Origin: Liolophura sinensis
Lineage: Eukaryota; Mollusca; Polyplacophora; Chitonida; Chitonidae
Direction: 5' to 3'
Assembly (NCBI RefSeq): GCF_032854445.1
Contig: NC_088301.1
Coordinates: 57,116,512-57,180,511, forward strand
Length of the DNA: 64,000 nt
The position numbers and the translations under genes were made by a program. Below the pieces are notes generated by a model. The model searched no databases. It worked only from the letters and a program-made list of their open reading frames with translations, and was not told where the DNA came from. Within the stretch, counting starts at the first letter, position 1. Each line of letters starts with the position of its first letter. Below, one piece after another: positions 12,317 through 23,000 of this stretch.

Positions 12317-13165
12317 ATATGAGCGTCACGTCCGACATTCGTATACCATTCGTAGTCCGTAAAGGGCGTTCCAAGTCAATAATCGCAAGATCCATTTCCA
12401 AAACAGCCTTTAACACTAGCTCCCAAAGCCAAAGGTATGTAAGAAATTATACAAATAGGAAATAAAGCCGGTAACACACAAGAGAGAAGTGGTCATCAGT
12501 TTTCAATGATGCCGGGCAGACAGTGGATATTCCAGGCATGAATTCCATACCAAAGTTCCATTTCGTAGTCCATGAATGAGTTCCAGGTATCTCAGTCGCG
12601 CTTTGATTGCAACTGTTCATAAAGACATCATGCAGATGTAATGACCATGGATGCCTTTCTGGCCCCTAGACCCAGGTTAAGCGGTATTAGATACAGTTCG
12701 TCTTTCCCGTTAATATGTAAAGATCTCATACTACAAGAGGCGCCATCTATGATGTTACACATGACATGCTGGTCTGTATAAAAGCTGTCTACAAGATAAA
12801 CGGTTACACTCGGCAACCAGCGCCATCTATGTTGTTAAATACCATGTATGCGATAGATATGTACATGAGGATAACAGGGCCGTCTTTGTGGTTGATCACA
12901 ATGCAGATCGCCAGAGATTCTGAACGCTCTGTCCATACCTGCCAACGAGAGTGTTATACACATTGTAAAATTTGAGAAACTTAGAATGAAGGCGTTTGAT
13001 GGAGTGACAATAATAGTTCTTGCAAATGAAGATGACATTATTAGGAGCCTTGTCTGCTACAGTGATGACAAAATTACTATGGAGGTCAACGAGTGTTTTT
13101 TGCACAGTGGGATCCTTCAGAATCTGTTTAACTTTAGGTAGAGCATCAATGTCTATACGGTGTAT
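12317..13165 (-). mobile_element. Internally deleted copy of the Penelope-like element
   Basis: 12317 to about 12990 is nearly identical by eye to 5303-6070, the 3' non-coding part and last codons of the element above. It then jumps within a few bases to sequence matching 7085-7235, the 'ADKAPNNVIFICKN' region, and stops near 13165. About 1 kb holding the catalytic domain is missing. Two smaller segments present in the other copy are also absent: about 21 bp after 5577 and about 57 bp at 5712-5770. It is truncated at its 5' end and cannot encode a reverse transcriptase. Confidence 0.8.
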
Positions 13166-13647
13166 AGAGGCGCTTGAACATTTGAATTCTAAGGTGGGAT
13201 GTATGGACTATACCATCAGAGGTTAGGATCTCTGATGTCACATAAGTTTTCTCAACTCTAATGGCGACACTGAATGTTGGAATAACTGTTTTTACCCATG
13301 AGTGAAAGATTACTGAAATAAAGTTCCCAAAAATTCCTTCCTTCTGGTGGACATCAGTAAACAAAAGTTAATGAGACGTCAGAGTTCCTAGATACCGTTA
13401 GTATGGCTCATAAAGCCTACCATAGTTTTCAGATATTTGAGTTTAAAGTTTTCCTTTAAGTTTTACAATAAGTATAATTCTCTCGTAAGTAAAGATGGAC
13501 AGAGCGTCCGGAATTTGTGGTACTCTGCTTCTTGATGGTGTCTAATTCCGGTTAATCCTGGGCTAGGTGCGTATATTCATCGCATTGAACCCGATCGGCA
13601 CCTTGGATGTATGAACAGTTGATATCAAAGTGCATTACACTTTATCA

Positions 13648-13900
13648 TCGACAAGTTATTGTAGCATGGTACACGATATGAATACTGATTTCACTCAGTC
13701 GAATAGAACATACCTTGCGTCTTTCCAACACCATTGAAACTGTTGACTGCTTGTCTTTGTACGATTCCGTCCTATTTTCGTACTTTATATACTTTCTTAG
13801 GTGTTTGGTGGTTTGTGTTATTTGTCGTTTTGGGAATTGGCCTTGCAATTATTGACCTGAATCGTCCTTATTGGCTGACAGCTGGTATACGACGCATGAA
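13648..13900 (+). repeat. Dispersed repeat family B, copy 2
   Basis: This matches 4508-4765 in the same orientation, sharing 'gaatactgatttcactcag' and 'tgtcgttttgggaattggcc'. It begins about 480 bp after the deleted retroelement copy. Copy 1 lies about 540 bp before the fuller retroelement copy. Confidence 0.75.
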
Positions 13901-14469
13901 TTCACATTAACAATATCAGAAATTTGATGACTTTTTAAATGATACATTTCAATGAATAATTTTGAAGGAATTTGTACTTTGCAGTAGACAGTCTGATCCC
14001 AATATATTTCACGCCATGTGTCACTCACCTTGTTAACTCAATCTCTTTGCTTTCTGACACCACTGATAAGTCCCGAGATGTACACTTAATGGATATGGTG
14101 ACAATTTTGATGGGAATATGAAGAGGCATTAATCCTAGGATCTATTTCGTGACACAACCATCTTAATACTTTGTACAAGAGTATAATCCGTAGTTTATAG
14201 TTCACTACCCCATGAATTATGAACGCTGTTTTACTTTTTTGCTTGGTTTATACCCCATTATGGAAGAGAAGAGCCATAGGTTTACCCCTCGTTAGCCCCT
14301 TGCGAATCATTTTAACTTACTCCTAGCGCCATAGCTTAAGCCGAAGTAAGTAAAAAAAATTCAGTGGTGTTAAATGCAATTCAGTAGAGTGGCCTAGTGG
14401 TCTAGAAATATTCAAAATGCTGTGTTGTCATCACATTTAGCATACAATCATATTAAAACAATGCACAGG

Positions 14470-14600
14470 CCTCGGGTATGTGTAGTCCACCAGCAGAATC
14501 CCGGTTTATGCAGGAATACAGCATAATTAAAGATAGCATAGAGAATAAAACCAGACCAGCGACGACATTGTGATAGCTGACAGTTTTACTCCATTACAAT
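14470..14600 (+). repeat. Dispersed repeat family A, fourth copy
   Basis: The sequence contains 'gtagtccaccagcagaatcc', then 'acagcataattaaagatagcatagagaataaaacca', then 'gacattgtgatagctgac', in the order seen at 3060-3790. No open frame. Confidence 0.55.
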
Positions 14601-15173
14601 CATAAAATTTTTATTAGGTGAAAAAATCACCTATATTAATTGAGACAAATCGGCGGTCGAAATTTTCACCATGTTAGTGTTTTTAAAACTTATTACTTCC
14701 CTAAGGGATTGTTGTAAATGAGTCCAGTGAGCATGCATTTCTGATTAATACGCATATCGTTTTTAATAGAGCTTAGATGCACTACTCACTTATCAAATGC
14801 AGTGTAAATTCCAAAAAGCTATACATGTTTTATGGCCGCTTGGTCTGAACGCATATTGGAATTCAGATATGAAAACATTTTCATGTGTTACCGAAGACGG
14901 AATTTCTAAGATGTAGAATTAAGATCTATTCACTCTCGCGTAGACATATCTTTTACACTTCTGTAATGACAAGATGTATTATACATAAGTTAACGTTCAA
15001 GTTGTACAGAGGAAATTTTATTCCACAGAACATGTCTCCATGTTATATCTTGAGATTTGTATGTTCTATGAATGAATATGCTGGCGGTGTAATCAATCGT
15101 GATAAAGAACCACGGGCATTTAGTTGGCCTAGTTTCCACATTGGCCAGCTATACACCAAGAAGTATTTACCAT

Positions 15174-15262
15174 AATGCTGTTTAATTAATAACGCTGTAG
15201 TCGTATAAGTGAAATATTCCTGAGTGTGATGTAAAACATCAATCAAATAAACAAATAAATAA
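15174..15262 (+). mobile_element. SINE 3' tail fragment
   Basis: 'gtcgtataagtgaaatattc' is followed by 'ctgagtgtgatgtaaaacatcaatc' and an AAATAAACAAATAAATAA tail. This matches the 3' end of the full-length SINE at 47813-48070. The tRNA-like head is not recognisable upstream. Confidence 0.75.
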
Positions 15263-15269
15263 CGTTTCA

Positions 15270-16580
15270 AAAAGTCGGTTCTTTGAATTCAACGGAGTTC
15301 TTATCTGTCAAAGGATGTGTAGAGTGCCAATTTTTATTTCACAAAATAAGTATATTCATGTAAAAAGTTGTCCTAATATTCGTATTAGGGCTCGTGACAT
15401 TTCTGGCATATTCACATTACTCGCTGTAAGCATGTATCGGGGATGCATGTATGTTGCCGAGTCTAACGTTGAAGATGTATACTAGAAACGAGTTGACTTT
15501 TATGCAGCGACTATGAATGAATGCCAGTTATTAATATTTATACGACTTGATTTGATGGGTGGTATGCAGACAGCGTTTGACTGACATCCAAGCAATACAA
15601 TGCTATGGTCTGTTTGTTGTTTTCTTCTAATTTACATAACAAATTGGATTTGCTCAGGTATACTATTTGGTTATAATGATTCATATCATTTTTTTTACAG
15701 ACCTAGTCGTGTGTATATATGCACAGCTATTAACGAATAAATAAATCTTCTTAGAACATGTCACACTCATAATTATTTTGGGCAAATTTCACACCAGTTA
15801 ATATAGAAGAAACTATTAAGGTGTTTTCGTAAAAAAAATGTATACATCGCTGTTCAAGAAGGGTTTTTTTTATTAGTATATATACATGGGTCCGTTTCTT
15901 TCAAGTAGTGTTCACACGGGTCGAGTTAATATCGTTACGGCGGGTCTCATCCTGAGGGAGGAAGGGGCTTGTTGGGGGGGGGGGTGTCCGTCGAGCAACC
16001 TGTGGTGTTTGTGGTATCTTCACAGAGACCTTTAATGGACCGATCGTCCTTTACTCCGACTGTGAGAGTTACATTATTTGAGAGACAAGCGATAGCCTAA
16101 GGCTATGCTATGATTACCGGTTGTCTGTCGACATAATGTGACCGCAGATTCCCTTACATTCAAAATCACATAGGTATATATACTCTCAGGTAAGTACTAA
16201 GTCTTGTGTTCAATAATAGCAGACTGTTGTAGTCACAAGAGAATCTCCAAAATTCTTCTGTTCACAGACGAACTTTTTTTTATTGTTAAGAAAGTGAACT
16301 TGTGCAAGTCTGTTTCAAGTCATGCGACAGAGCCGCTGGGCATCCATAAATTTGTACAGCTATCTTTTTACACGTCCTAGGAAAGCTGGATAGAATAATA
16401 ATGCTGTTGGCTGTTACATCAGTAGCGAACAGACTACATAACACATTAACAGAAACCCCTCTCTTGTACTCTTGGGGTGTTAACCCCTTCTATCTCCGTC
16501 ATGTCGGCTGGTGTGCTCAGAATCTCTATAGCAAGTGACGTACGTACAACTCACGGTTTACAATACATGCGGGAGTTCTC
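15270..16580. other. Upstream flank of Wnt7, no gene seen
   Basis: No coding feature was recognised in this stretch. A G-run near 15975-15985 is the only simple sequence. Distal regulatory elements of the Wnt7 gene would be expected in this kind of position, but I cannot point to a specific one. Confidence 0.45.
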
Positions 16581-16594
16581 CTGTCAGTCTGGGT

Positions 16595-16602
16595 GGGCGG
16601 GG
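16595..16602 (+). promoter_or_regulatory. GC box upstream of Wnt7
   Basis: 'gggcgggg' matches the Sp1/KLF consensus and lies about 370 bp before the Wnt7 start codon, in a locally more GC-rich stretch. It could belong to the promoter; a chance match is also possible. Confidence 0.4.
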
Positions 16603-16822
16603 CTAAAACTACACGATCCAATCCTCGGTCCGTGTGAAGTGTCACAAATAGCCAATGAACATGTTTGTTTTCAATCGTTCCTTACAAAATCCACAATTAT
16701 AGTATTGTAACAAGTGGTGTGTCGCAAAGTCAAGATGGGCACGCATCACTCGGCGGAAGGTTTTACTGAGGTTCACATACACCTGTTGCAGTTCACAAAA
16801 TGTATTTTCTCTCCGTGTAGCC

Positions 16823-16830
16823 TATAAAAT
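16823..16830 (+). promoter_or_regulatory. TATA-like box, candidate Wnt7 core promoter
   Basis: 'tataaaat' lies 146 bp before the Wnt7 start codon. Transcription starting about 30 bp downstream would give a 5' leader of roughly 115 nt containing two short uORFs (16873-16911 and 16956-16979). The placement is plausible, but AT-rich DNA produces such matches often. Confidence 0.35.
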
Positions 16831-16925
16831 TGTGAATTCACGTTCGGATATATCACTGGCTACCAAACTTGAATGGAATATACACAGATAAGTGGAGTGT
16901 CTGTTACCTGAGGTTGTGCGGACAG

Positions 16926-16953
16926 GAAGAGAGAGAGAGAGAAAGAGAGAGAA
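16926..16953. repeat. (GA)n tract in the Wnt7 5' leader
   Basis: A 28-base purine run of GA repeats with one interruption ends 15 bp before the Wnt7 start codon. GA tracts near starts can bind GAGA-type factors or affect leader structure; which applies here is not known. Confidence 0.85.
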
Positions 16954-16955
16954 CT

Positions 16956-16979
16956 ATGAAAGACGAAGATGGGAGTTAG
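16956..16979 (+). promoter_or_regulatory. Upstream ORF overlapping the Wnt7 start
   Basis: An ATG 13 bp before the Wnt7 start opens a seven-codon frame (M K D E D G S, then TAG) whose stop lies inside the Wnt7 coding sequence. An overlapping uORF of this kind would normally reduce initiation at the main start. A further 12-codon uORF runs from 16873 to 16911. Both matter only if the transcript begins upstream of them. Confidence 0.5.
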
Positions 16980-17042
16980 CCGGAACACGAAACTATTCGT
17001 CGGGCTCATCTATGTGTCTCATTGCATGTACGGGAATTTCTT
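16969..17042 (+). CDS. Wnt7: Wnt7 coding exon 1 (signal peptide)
   Basis: Twenty-four codons plus two bases, beginning '[19 protein letters not shown]' and ending in a GTGAGT donor. Two basic residues (R5, K8) precede a hydrophobic core (L9-V16), as in a signal peptide. Too short for ORF-length screens, it was found by looking upstream of exon 2 for a start with a phase-2 donor. The split codon TT+G gives leucine, producing '[12 protein letters not shown]' across the junction. Vertebrate Wnt7 has the same arrangement: a short signal-peptide exon before 'SSVVALG'. An alternative first exon elsewhere is possible but not needed. Confidence 0.85.
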
Positions 17043-20000
17043 GTGAGTAGGAGGATGCAGTGTAGGAAAAAGTATATCTCAAGTGTAGTGGCAAGCGAGG
17101 AGATTCGAACGACTCCTACGGCAGTGATTGAAGTTTGCCTGTTGATATAGTTGCCGCTAGCAACATACCATGCAATATAGGTTCAGTCGATTTCCTGGGA
17201 GGCAATTTAACTGCCATTATATGAAAAGCGGTGCCTCACCTCTACAAGCCTAATCAGACAAAGAATTATAGGCACAAACCAGCAGAGCCCGCAGATAGAA
17301 AAAAATAGGATAATTTGTAATATATTGAAAGACGAGTGTTTGGACATAAGTAAGACAGCGCCTTCGCTTCACGGACAATTTGTCTATGTTATCCTCTGTT
17401 GTCTACATTCATAAATGAGGTGTTTGTCACGTTTGGTATATTTGTGTACCCTTGCCACAGTCCCCTACCTGACTACACAGTACGATTGTACAGTGTTTCT
17501 CACATAGCTCTGTTTCTTATTTTAGAGTTGTTCCAATCCGTTGAACAGTGTAAAAACTTGTGGAGAATTCAGCACGATATATCGTTATACTCGGACGGCT
17601 CTGTAAGGCTAGAAAATTATGATATTGTAACTGAACCACTTAAAACCACCAAGAATAGAGAAGTTTATGGGCAAGATAATCAAGGCGAGTTGACACTTAC
17701 AAACTATAACACCTATGTAATGTTAGAGATAGTTCTGCTTCTATAGGAGCTTCGGGACTATACCTACTGTAAACTGATGCAGGCTGAGACAGCCTGGATC
17801 AAACTACACACATCGTGGCTGAAATAAGTATGACACAATATACATGCCTGTCATTCCAGTTAATTTGCACAGCCAGCATAGCTTAGTTCTGTGGCCATTT
17901 TATTAAGTTTCGCCTTTGCACGCAAAGCTAGCTTCTATTTTACACCCGTGTAAACTTCTAACGTGCAGACTGATATCCGGTTGTTCGATGAGGCTGTTAG
18001 CTTGAGCAGCCCTGCCTGCTTCAGGCGAGATCCACATGTACATAATTGACCAGGTGATGCTCTTCTATCGGCTCGATTGATCTCATATCTGAGTGTTACA
18101 GGGCCGGGAATACCTTGGCTGATTGAGATGTGACAGGCAGTCTAATACCACGTGTCTAACCCACCCGCAATTCAAAGAGAAGCGAATTCCCCGTGGGAGC
18201 GCTCTTCGAAAGAAAACAATATTTTGGGGGCATATATCCTGTTTCAGGAAAGCATTTAAAATAATTTTCTGCACTTCTATTCTAGAGGTAAATGTATTTA
18301 AAAACATATTATACGATTTTACGTAGTTTCCTAGAAGAGAATTCATTGATGTATGCAGATATATTTTCATTTCTTTCAGGGCGCTGTCGTCTGTTGTTGC
18401 TCTGGGTGCCAATATAATCTGTAATAAAATTCCTGGCCTCGCTCCTAAACAAAGGACAATTTGCCAGAGTCGACCGGACGCTATTGTGGCAATAGGTGAG
18501 GGGGCTAAACTGGGAATCAGCGAATGTCAATACCAGTTTCGGAATAAACGCTGGAATTGCTCCAATATTGGCTCGGGAGACTCCATGTTTGGTCACGTGC
18601 ATCTCGTGGGTAAGGCAACACTTTCTTCTTTTTTACTTTCTACAGCAGAGCTAATACCAAATGATAAAATTGACGTTGTTGTTGTAAATATCTTTTGAAG
18701 GAAAAGAATATTTTAAAAATATGTGCATTTTATTGCATACGTATAAAAGTGTTAGATTTTATTAGTTAATAACTCTGAGAAATGATTTTCCAGCAGGTGG
18801 TAGTTCTGCCAATTTTGTCACCTCGTGATGTGGAAGTACGCCCTATTGAATAGTTGTCATTAAATAAGTATATGGCCTTTATTGATTTCTTTATAGAGTG
18901 TACAAGATGAATGAAAATAAAGTTGACACGATATGTTTAAAACAAAGTTGAAAGGCAGAGTACGGTACGAGATTGTTCGACGATCTATGTATGTACTGAT
19001 GAGCTATCTCACTCATACTTATGCCTCCTCGACAATTAAGGTTATTGAGAGGTCACGTTCAGCGTTCCCTTTAAGGTCATTACAATGATAGAGTACAGGA
19101 TCAAATTATCTAAATATCTGTCTATCTAATTTTGTAGCGCTATTGATTAAATTATATCTGTCCCGGCCACACGACATTAAGGACCATGAATTTTGTTTTA
19201 TTAGACCGCTATAAGTACTATATAAGGCATTAAACTTGCCTTGTTGCAATGAGCCTTTTAAGTTTACAGACCAGAAACATGAGTATATGGCCCGCGGGGG
19301 ATCCCATTCTTGGTCAAATTGGGCTGTTAAAACACCCAAGAGGTTGAAAGTAAGACTGAGCGCACAGGACTATACCTAAATGCCTGAAGCAATTCGACTG
19401 TTATCCCGGGAATTTGTGCTTGTTTAAAAGATCGTTAATACAAATAGACATAATCCTTCCGTCATTGTTCACAGACAATTAGCTCCTTCACTCTCTTTCC
19501 TTTCTTGTTTTCTACCATGCTCGTTACAAACACATGGCTCAGGTCTGTGACTGCCAGTGCCTTCAATGAAGGGTCTGTCTTGCTAGATGCAGCTAGTAGA
19601 GCATAGATAAGTAGAGAGGGGATCGCACCACTCCTCTGTTACCTTAGATAACGGTCTGATAATGTCTTCTCTGCTATCATGTTCGCAACGCTTCCCAGGC
19701 GCTCTAGGAGTGAAAAAAAAAAACATACACACTACATTTTACACACATTCTCAACACCTCGGATTTAAGTTAAGATTTCCCCAACTTGTCCCCCAAGGTG
19801 ACGTGAGTTACATAACTGCTAAATTATGCTTCTTTAGAATGCCTTGACTCCATGTTTGTTTGCGAGGGTTGCCAAGCCCATCCACATGGAGTGCTATTTT
19901 ATTCTGCAGTATCGATAGCCGAGCGATCTGGAAAAGTGTTGGCCGGGCAAGGTAAAAAAGAGGCCTCTCGCCTCGTGTTGGCCCCTTACACACTCTTAAT

Positions 20001-23000
20001 CTCCTGATCCCGTCGACTTGACAGGCCCGTCCTCCAGTGTCAACTGTCCTCTAGCCGTCTTTGCACTGTTTTTCTAAAACAAAAACAAAGTCTCCTAAAA
20101 AGGAAGATGGACCTGCTGGGTCTGTGTGCACTTGAAATATTCTGATGAAAGGGGAGTGTAATGTGTAAATATTGACTAGGCTTACTTGTTAAGGTTTGGC
20201 AGCAGGTACTTGCTAGCAAATGGGGAACAGTTCTGAAGTCTTTGACGGCCAGGCTATGCATAGCATTTAGCCGTTTTCCAGGCCGAGTCCAGGATGAACC
20301 AGGTCTCCCATAACTCCTGGAATAATGCAGCTGTTGTAACTTGAAGATGTTGAAAACAGTTGAACCAAGCAATTGTCAAAATATTAACGTGCTTTTCATT
20401 GAATTTAAATGAAATCTTTTTCTCCTTAATTATAAAATACTTCACGTATTTTCTCATGTTTTTAACCTTCATTTAATGTTCTTAAACAATAACTAAATTG
20501 TTGAAAGAAGAAAATGCCGGAAACCGGGTGTGAAATTAAGCCGTATTGTGGTATACAGTACTTTTTTCTGTCATAAATCTATGGAATGTAGCCTGAATCT
20601 ATTTCTCTAAGGTACACGATTTCAGGGCTACTGTGCGGTATTATAAAAATAATGATAATTTATTATTATTATTGATAAAGTAAAGATATAATTATTTCGG
20701 GAAATTGTAATATAAAAATACGATAATAAATGAATGCATATATCTGGATATGTTTATACCATAAAATATATTTCAACTACTATACGATAATACATACACT
20801 CCTGTTACTAATAAATGCACTTTAATATGTACAAAAATATATTTATATTGAATAATATTCATAGAACATTTATTGAACGTGGTTTGAGTTATAGTTATGG
20901 AACAGAATATGAATAATTATCTAGAAGGCATTAAGAAAATGTTAACATAGTTCCTATGTGCCACCATGTGCCTAAGAAGTATGAAATTTATTTACATGAT
21001 AATATAAAAAGTGCCCGTAGAAACCTCAGACTTGCCTGGAAGCGCTTGTGTTAGGCTTACTCACCTTTGTCGTATCTTTTCACAAGTTGTTGAACACACC
21101 ATTTATCCCCGAGTAATTACAGCATGGGTGTATCGGCCAACTTCACAGCTTTTTTTAAATTTTTTTTGAAGGCCTGTAATTATTTACCCCTTGTAAACAT
21201 AAAGTCGGTAAATAAATTAGCCCATTGCTTTAACAGTCCAATGGGCTGTTGATGGCATAAAAGTACAGAAACAAGAGAGACGTCCGCAGGGATGATAGCT
21301 ATTCGACACTTAGTGTAATCTCCACTTTATTGCCATGTCATTTGATGTAGCGAAGCTAACGTGGGTGTGATTAGACACCGAAATATGTGGCAGGCACATA
21401 CTCGAGAAATCCAAGTCTGACCTCTTCTCACCAACAGCCTCTCTTCGCTCACAAAAACAGTCGATATATCCGGTTAATGTATATTTAATTTCTTATTCTT
21501 GCATCATATCAAAACAAAGCTTAACAAATTGTGAGCATTCACATAAGTGGTATTTTTCTGCATAATTTATATGTATATATGAGTTTTATTTGTTACCCTG
21601 AGCTACGCATTTCTCAATAAATGGATAGTTTTTTCTGAATGTATTCATGCAATATATTTTATTTTACATAGTGTTTTAAAGTCTTTGTGAGCTAATCTTA
21701 TGTGCAGTAAAGTGTGTAGGAATTGATTATTTTATTTATTCTGGAAATAAAATTTCTTCAGGAATAACTCTTTTTTTCAATTTTATTCTCGTTGGTGTTG
21801 GCGCTGGCCGTTTCGTGCTGACACAGGAAGTCGGGAGGCAGCTTTTACCTATGCCATAAGCACAGCGGGAGTGACATACGCAGTAACTCAGGCCTGTAGT
21901 CAGGGAAACCTGTCCAACTGTGGATGTGATAGGTCAAAAAAAGAAGGCCGATTCTCGGCCCAAGGTTGGAAGTGGGGAGGCTGCAGCGCAGATATTACAT
22001 ATGGCCTCAAACTGGCGAGAAAATTCATGGATGCTCGAGAAATAGAAGAGGATGAGAGGTCCTTGATGAACCTTCACAACAATCGAGCGGGGCGAAAGGT
22101 GAGTGCATTTGTGCTTGGACTGGTAGCAAGAAAAAGGGACGGGAAGGTAGTGAGGCTACTTCCAATATTGAAACATACAGTAAAAGAACTATGAAACATA
22201 CAACATACATACATACATACATACATACATACATACATAGGTAATACATGTTCGTAAAGCGGCAACATGCTCTTTAAATATTATGGTAAAATGAATAATG
22301 TTAAAAAAAAAACAAATGGGTCAAGATAGTTGATCCAAGCAAGAAACCGTATTGTTATATCATCACCAGGTGTGTATTTCCTACAAATATTTTTTTACTT
22401 TAGTCTTCGTACCATCAAATTTTGATACACTCAGGTAGCTGCGTGAGACATCCTAGAACATCGTAGTGAGGTAACGTAATACTTCTGGCACCTAAGGTTA
22501 AAACATTAAATGAATGAATTACATAAGCATCTCACGTCATCGACGAAGTATAGAGTGTGAACTTTGATGAGCACTGATAGGACTTGACCCCAAGGACCTT
22601 GTCAAACTGATGTCACACCACTGTAGATTTCTTTTGCAGTATTCGGAAGCTCCTCAACTTGCTCTAGGTGTCCAAGGTTGTCAGACATTTGGATTGTCAC
22701 ACATTAATATATGTAGTTTAGATTTGTAGAAAAAAAACACGGGTAAAGCGCGAGGACAGTTGTATTAATATAGCCAAAGTATATATTTGTGAATGTGAAG
22801 ACGGCCTACTGCATTTGTGAAAGGTGATACTGAATTGTCCAATTTGACTAAACTAATTACTTTACTGAGTGAGAATTGCGTTCTTATTCTCAACATTTTT
22901 TATATTTTGTTACCATATATATTGACGAAATAAGTGTCTTAAATGGGAGAAATGCAACTTTACCTAAGAAAGTTTACTGCTTTCTGATATAGAATTTATA

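Noticed and set aside
17399-17746. 115-codon plus-strand frame in Wnt7 intron 1
   Set aside because: No domain, no splice partner in phase and residue composition of translated AT-rich DNA; exon 1 and exon 2 already join without it.
18083-18412. 109-codon minus-strand frame over Wnt7 exon 2
   Set aside because: Its 3' end on the plus map overlaps the well-supported Wnt7 exon in antisense; it has no known motif.
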